A stretch of 53,228 nucleotides of DNA, from contig CAJUIA010000029.1 of assembly GCA_910586485.1 (NCBI GenBank), positions 1-53,228 of the forward strand. Direction: 5' to 3'. The stretch comes from an uncultured Acetatifactor sp. (lineage in GTDB: Bacteria > Bacillota > Clostridia > Lachnospirales > Lachnospiraceae). The first letter of the stretch is position 1. Every line of letters begins with the position of its first letter. Below the pieces are notes generated by a model, which saw only the letters and a list, made by a program, of their open reading frames with translations, was not told where the DNA came from and did no database searches. Positions 50,579 through 53,228 of the stretch are shown here, one piece after another. A program made the position numbers and the translations under genes.

Positions 50579-51760
50579 ATGTTGACAAGTGTTGCAGTAA
50601 TTTTATTATTAGGGTTGTTTGTGGGAAGTATATTCTCAAAATTAAAACTTCCCAATCTTTTAGGAATGATTATTGTGGGTATTGTTTTAAGTCCTCACGC
50701 GCTCAATCTTATTGACCCGTCTATTTTGAACATTTCAGCAGATTTGCGGCAGATTGCATTAGTAATCATTTTAACAAGGGCAGGTCTGTCATTGAATATT
50801 GCTGATTTGAAAAAGGTTGGCAGACCGGCGGTTCTTATGTGCTTTGTCCCCGCCTGCACCGAAATTATTGGAACGGTTATTTTAGCGCCGCCATTATTGG
50901 GCGTAACGCCATTGGAAGCCGCTATAATAGGGAGTGTGATTTCTGCGGTATCTCCGGCAGTTATTGTTCCAAGAATGATTAAACTGATTGATGAGGGATA
51001 TGGAAAGGAACACAGTATACCGCAGCTTTTACTGGCAGGCGCATCTGTAGATGATGTTTTTGTAATTGTAGTATTTACTGCACTGACTTCCTTAGCTTCT
51101 ACGGGTACGGTATCCGCCATTAGCTTTTTACAGATACCTGTATCCATTTTAACAGGAGTTATGACAGGCGCATTGACAGGAAATGTGCTGGTTTTGTTTT
51201 TCAAAAAATTTCATATGCGTGATTCTGTTAAAATTTTGATTATACTAAGTTTTTCCTTTTTGCTTCTTGAACTGCAAAACCGCTTAGAGGGAATTATTCC
51301 CATTTCTGGGCTTTTAGCCATTATGAGTTTGGGAATTATCATAAAAAAACGTTATTCCATCTTAGCAGAAAGGTTGTCAGTTAAATACAACAAACTATGG
51401 GTAGCGGCAGAAATTTTTCTGTTTGTCCTTGTCGGTGCAACCCTTGATTTAAGATATGCCATTACAGCAGGTATATTTGCAGTGCTGCTTGTCGCCTGCG
51501 CATTAGTGTTTAGAATGGCGGGTGTCGCAATATCATTGATCAAAACCAAACTTACAAAATATGAAAAGGTTTTTTGTATGATAGCCTATACGCCCAAAGC
51601 TACCGTACAGGCGGCGATTGGCGCAATACCTTTTACAATGGGGCTAAATTGCGGACAGACGGTATTGACTGTTGCCGTTTTATCCATTCTTATTACTGCC
51701 CCTTTTGGCGCAATCTGTATAGATAACCTGTATAAAAAACTTTTAAGTGCCTCCGAATAA
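50579..51760 (+). CDS. Cation:proton antiporter (CPA family), fluoride-riboswitch regulated
   Basis: A 393-residue membrane antiporter of about 12-13 helices. Features are LPNLLGMIIVGIVLSP near the start, SAVSPAVIVPRM, and a GASVDDVFVI helix whose paired Asp suggest electrogenic cation/proton exchange. AAGGAGG precedes the ATG. The fluoride riboswitch implies induction by fluoride; it may restore pH or export a cation during fluoride stress, or be a novel fluoride-resistance factor. No crcB/fluc gene is in the window. Confidence 0.9.
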   Translation: MLTSVAVILLLGLFVGSIFSKLKLPNLLGMIIVGIVLSPHALNLIDPSILNISADLRQIALVIILTRAGLSLNIADLKKVGRPAVLMCFVPACTEIIGTVILAPPLLGVTPLEAAIIGSVISAVSPAVIVPRMIKLIDEGYGKEHSIPQLLLAGASVDDVFVIVVFTALTSLASTGTVSAISFLQIPVSILTGVMTGALTGNVLVLFFKKFHMRDSVKILIILSFSFLLLELQNRLEGIIPISGLLAIMSLGIIIKKRYSILAERLSVKYNKLWVAAEIFLFVLVGATLDLRYAITAGIFAVLLVACALVFRMAGVAISLIKTKLTKYEKVFCMIAYTPKATVQAAIGAIPFTMGLNCGQTVLTVAVLSILITAPFGAICIDNLYKKLLSASE

Positions 51761-51830
51761 ATGCCTTATAGTGTGACATTTACTTGAAACAGGAAACAAA
51801 TAAGGCAAATTTTATTACAAAGTTTTAGAA

Positions 51831-51877
51831 TTAAATGCGAAAAGAGTTGAATAAACTCTATCGCATTTAATTTTTTT
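51831..51877. terminator. Bidirectional terminator hairpin 1
   Basis: TTAAATGCGA at 51831 pairs with TCGCATTTAA at 51861, with AGAGTT/AAACTCT inside, then seven T at 51871. It ends the antiporter transcript. Confidence 0.8.
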
Positions 51878-51897
51878 ATGTAGAAAAAACATAGATA

Positions 51898-51937
51898 AAA
51901 TGCGGTAGAGCCGGAAACTCTACCGCATTTTTTATTT
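51898..51937. terminator. Terminator hairpin 2
   Basis: AAATGCGGTAGAG (51898-51910), 7-base loop, CTCTACCGCATTT (51918-51930), then T-rich tail. The stem resembles hairpin 1 (ATGCG..AGAG). It could mark the junction with the mobile element. Confidence 0.8.
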
Positions 51938-51968
51938 TACCCAAAAGACGAAAAAGGAGGCGTTGGGC

Positions 51969-52166
51969 GTGAGAAAACCGTACAAAAAATTAACCTATGC
52001 AGACCGGCAGACAATAGAACGCATGAGCGGGCAGGGGATAGCACCGAAAGCAATAGCATTAGAAACCGGCGTACACATTGCGACAATTTACAGAGAGATG
52101 CAGCGGGGAGCCGATGCAGAAGGACATTACAAAGCAGAATTAGCGCAGCAGGCGTTATTCAGTTGA
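51969..52166 (+). CDS. Small HTH protein of a mobile element
   Basis: A 65-residue protein, MRKPYKKLTYADRQTIERM then APKAIALETGVHIATIYREM: an IS30/HTH_38-like helix-turn-helix with nothing else. The GTG start has GGAGG 8 bases upstream; an in-frame TTG at 51963 is too close to it. Similar short proteins occur next to Rep genes in Firmicute integrative elements, where they may regulate copy number or excision; this is from memory. Confidence 0.72.
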   Translation: MRKPYKKLTYADRQTIERMSGQGIAPKAIALETGVHIATIYREMQRGADAEGHYKAELAQQALFS

Positions 52167-52702
52167 GGCGGCAACAAAGATAACCGCCTGCGCCCTATTC
52201 ATGGGAAAGCCGCCAACGGCGGCGGGCAGGTTCGATACCTGCAGGGCGTATTTGTAGCGAGGTTGGCAACCTTGCGGCAGATGCAGCAGGCAAATAGCTG
52301 TTATCTGTATGTTGTGAAAAAATTGCAGCGGTCACGCCTGCTATAAAGCGTGTAGTCGGTCAACAAGTTTTCAGTTGCTTTTTAAGGGGAAAAGCAACCC
52401 ACACAACAAATTATAAGCCAAAGCGGGATTATATGAAGAAAGCGAGGGATCCGCCCCAAAAGGGCAGCAGGAGCGTTACACAGAGCCTAAAAAAGAATAG
52501 AAAAATAGCCGTTGCGTTGGCAGCGCAGCGGCTAAAGAATTGGTGCAAATGCAATAACTCAACTTAAGAAAATTATACCACTTATTGCGTTTGCCGTCAA
52601 GCCAAAACACCGGCAAATAAGCCGGTTTCGGGCTTGTTCAAGCTATTAACTTTAGGAGTTACAGAAAAGATAATAAGACGCAAAAAAGAAGGTGTAATTA
52701 AG
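52167..52702 (+). other. Noncoding structured region of the mobile element
   Basis: Besides the mini tRNA-like fold, it contains an 11-bp hairpin TAGCCG.TGCG (52506-52516) with CGCA.CGGCTA (52524-52534), and a two-tier hairpin, CAAGCC/GGCTTG around ACCGGC-AAATAA-GCCGGT (52598-52636). These could be part of a replication origin or leader upstream of the Rep gene. I see no convincing gene here. Confidence 0.45.
52190..52249 (+). ncRNA. Mini tRNA-like structure
   Basis: A 60-base fold: GCGCCCT pairs with AGGGCGT as a 7-bp acceptor-like stem (one G-T); GCAGG-TTCGATA-CCTGC is a T-arm with a 7-base loop directly next to the acceptor; GCCGCC-AAC-GGCGGC stands in the anticodon-arm position with a 3-base loop. 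There is no D-arm and no anticodon. It lies between two mobile-element genes. Confidence 0.5.
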
Positions 52703-53228
52703 TTGGGATATTTTAAAACATCAGTAGAGGCAGGGGCAACGATTGAGGTAACAAAAAGTTATACAAAGCGGGTAGGGGTAAAGGCAAGAGGAGGGAAGGA
52801 GAAACCGACAGCAGAGGAAATAGAAAAGGTTAATCAGATGAACGCAGAGAGAACCCTCCGGCTAAAGATAAATAATAATTTCGGGGTAGATGATCCGTTT
52901 ATTACGCTGACATATCGGAAGGACGAAAGACCGGATCCGGAGCAGGCAAAGAAAAATATTAAAAAGCTGATAGATGGATTACGGAAAGAGTTTAAGAAGG
53001 TGGGGGCGGATCTGAAATGGGTATGTGTGACAGAGTACCTAAACAAAGCGATACATCATCATTTATTGATTAACCATATTGAGGGGCAGGACGTTTCCAA
53101 ATGGGTACGCAAGTTGTGGAAGTTTGGCAGACCAGACTTTAAATATTTAGACGATACCGGACAGTACAAAGATCTTGCGGCGTATCTGATAAAAGAAACA
53201 TCAAAGACATACAAGGCAAAGGACGGAG
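52703..53228 (+). CDS. HUH-type rolling-circle replication initiator (partial)
   Basis: At least 175 residues, cut by the window end. Three Rep motifs appear in order: FITLTY (66-71), HHHLLIN (118-124) as the HxH metal site, and YLIKETSKT (161-169) with a candidate catalytic Tyr161 and Lys164. This resembles Rep proteins of small plasmids, microvirus-type phages and integrative elements that nick DNA to start rolling-circle replication. The TTG start has AAGGTG upstream. Confidence 0.72.
   Translation, partial: MGYFKTSVEAGATIEVTKSYTKRVGVKARGGKEKPTAEEIEKVNQMNAERTLRLKINNNFGVDDPFITLTYRKDERPDPEQAKKNIKKLIDGLRKEFKKVGADLKWVCVTEYLNKAIHHHLLINHIEGQDVSKWVRKLWKFGRPDFKYLDDTGQYKDLAAYLIKETSKTYKAKDG

Noticed and set aside
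52190..52249. Genuine elongator tRNA
   Set aside because: No D-arm, no 7-base anticodon loop and only a 3-base loop in the middle arm, so it cannot be a normal tRNA; kept as a tRNA-like structure.

Overview
The window looks like a chromosomal segment of a motile, endospore-lineage Firmicute, most likely a gut Lachnospiraceae (Clostridium cluster XIVa-like). The case rests on Gram-positive ribosome binding sites throughout, a BofA homologue, a DUF2508 protein, a flagellin/FliS locus, a two-subunit anaerobic fumarase, glgB, and a Firmicutes-style Tad pilus operon with DUF5702- and FHA-type accessory proteins. Several genes start at TTG with a well placed Shine-Dalgarno sequence (20637, 27058, 34586, 36271, 36876, 52703).

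Layout. 0.1-5.4 kb (minus strand): an intracellular GH9 cellodextrinase followed by a heterodimeric ABC exporter pair. 5.7-7.6 kb: small accessory genes, some decayed (GNAT, a 5'-truncated hydrolase, a RelB/DinJ antitoxin with a truncated toxin, a C39-like protein). 7.6-10.4 kb: HAD phosphatase, two flavodoxin-like proteins and RsmA. 10.4-15.0 kb (minus): a two-component system and, behind a terminator and its own promoter, a three-gene ABC transporter. 15.3-20.3 kb: a 1016-aa TPR/low-complexity/pseudo-AAA protein and GlgB. 20.3-25.7 kb: a nested inverted-repeat element (possible invertible switch), a large DUF6240-like protein, flagellin and FliS. 25.7-26.3 kb: DUF2508 and BofA, divergent.

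26.4-36.2 kb is a Tad pilus operon with a near-consensus promoter and a structured leader: prepilin peptidase, TadZ, TadA, TadB, TadC, Flp pilin, DUF5702, TadE-like, a second prepilin peptidase, a second TadE/F-like protein and an FHA protein. Rhomboid, flavodoxin-SCP2, HIT and fumarase alpha/beta follow to 39.7 kb. A tRNA-Ser(GCU) gene with consensus promoter and terminator marks the end of the conserved part.

40-53.2 kb is accessory: nucleotidyltransferase, FMN reductases, a CD3324-type regulator, two methyltransferases, a DUF1062 protein, a TetR/flavodoxin pair with twin operators, two frameshifted genes (lipoprotein and AraC-GyrI), GNAT, a DUF2268 metallopeptidase, TipA-like MerR, and a fluoride-riboswitch-controlled cation:proton antiporter. 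The right end (after about 51.9 kb) enters a mobile element: a small HTH gene, a structured noncoding stretch with a mini tRNA-like fold, and an HUH-type replication initiator cut by the window edge.

The most interesting unexplained signals are: (i) two copies of an intercistronic leader with an 8-codon ORF and a conserved GGCTATTG stem, ahead of the CD3324 and DUF1062 genes; (ii) an 87-bp leader, about 90% identical, including RBS and start codon, ahead of two unrelated genes; (iii) the nested inverted repeat ahead of the flagellar genes; (iv) the mini tRNA-like structure in the mobile element. All calls come from reading the sequence; no database search was run.
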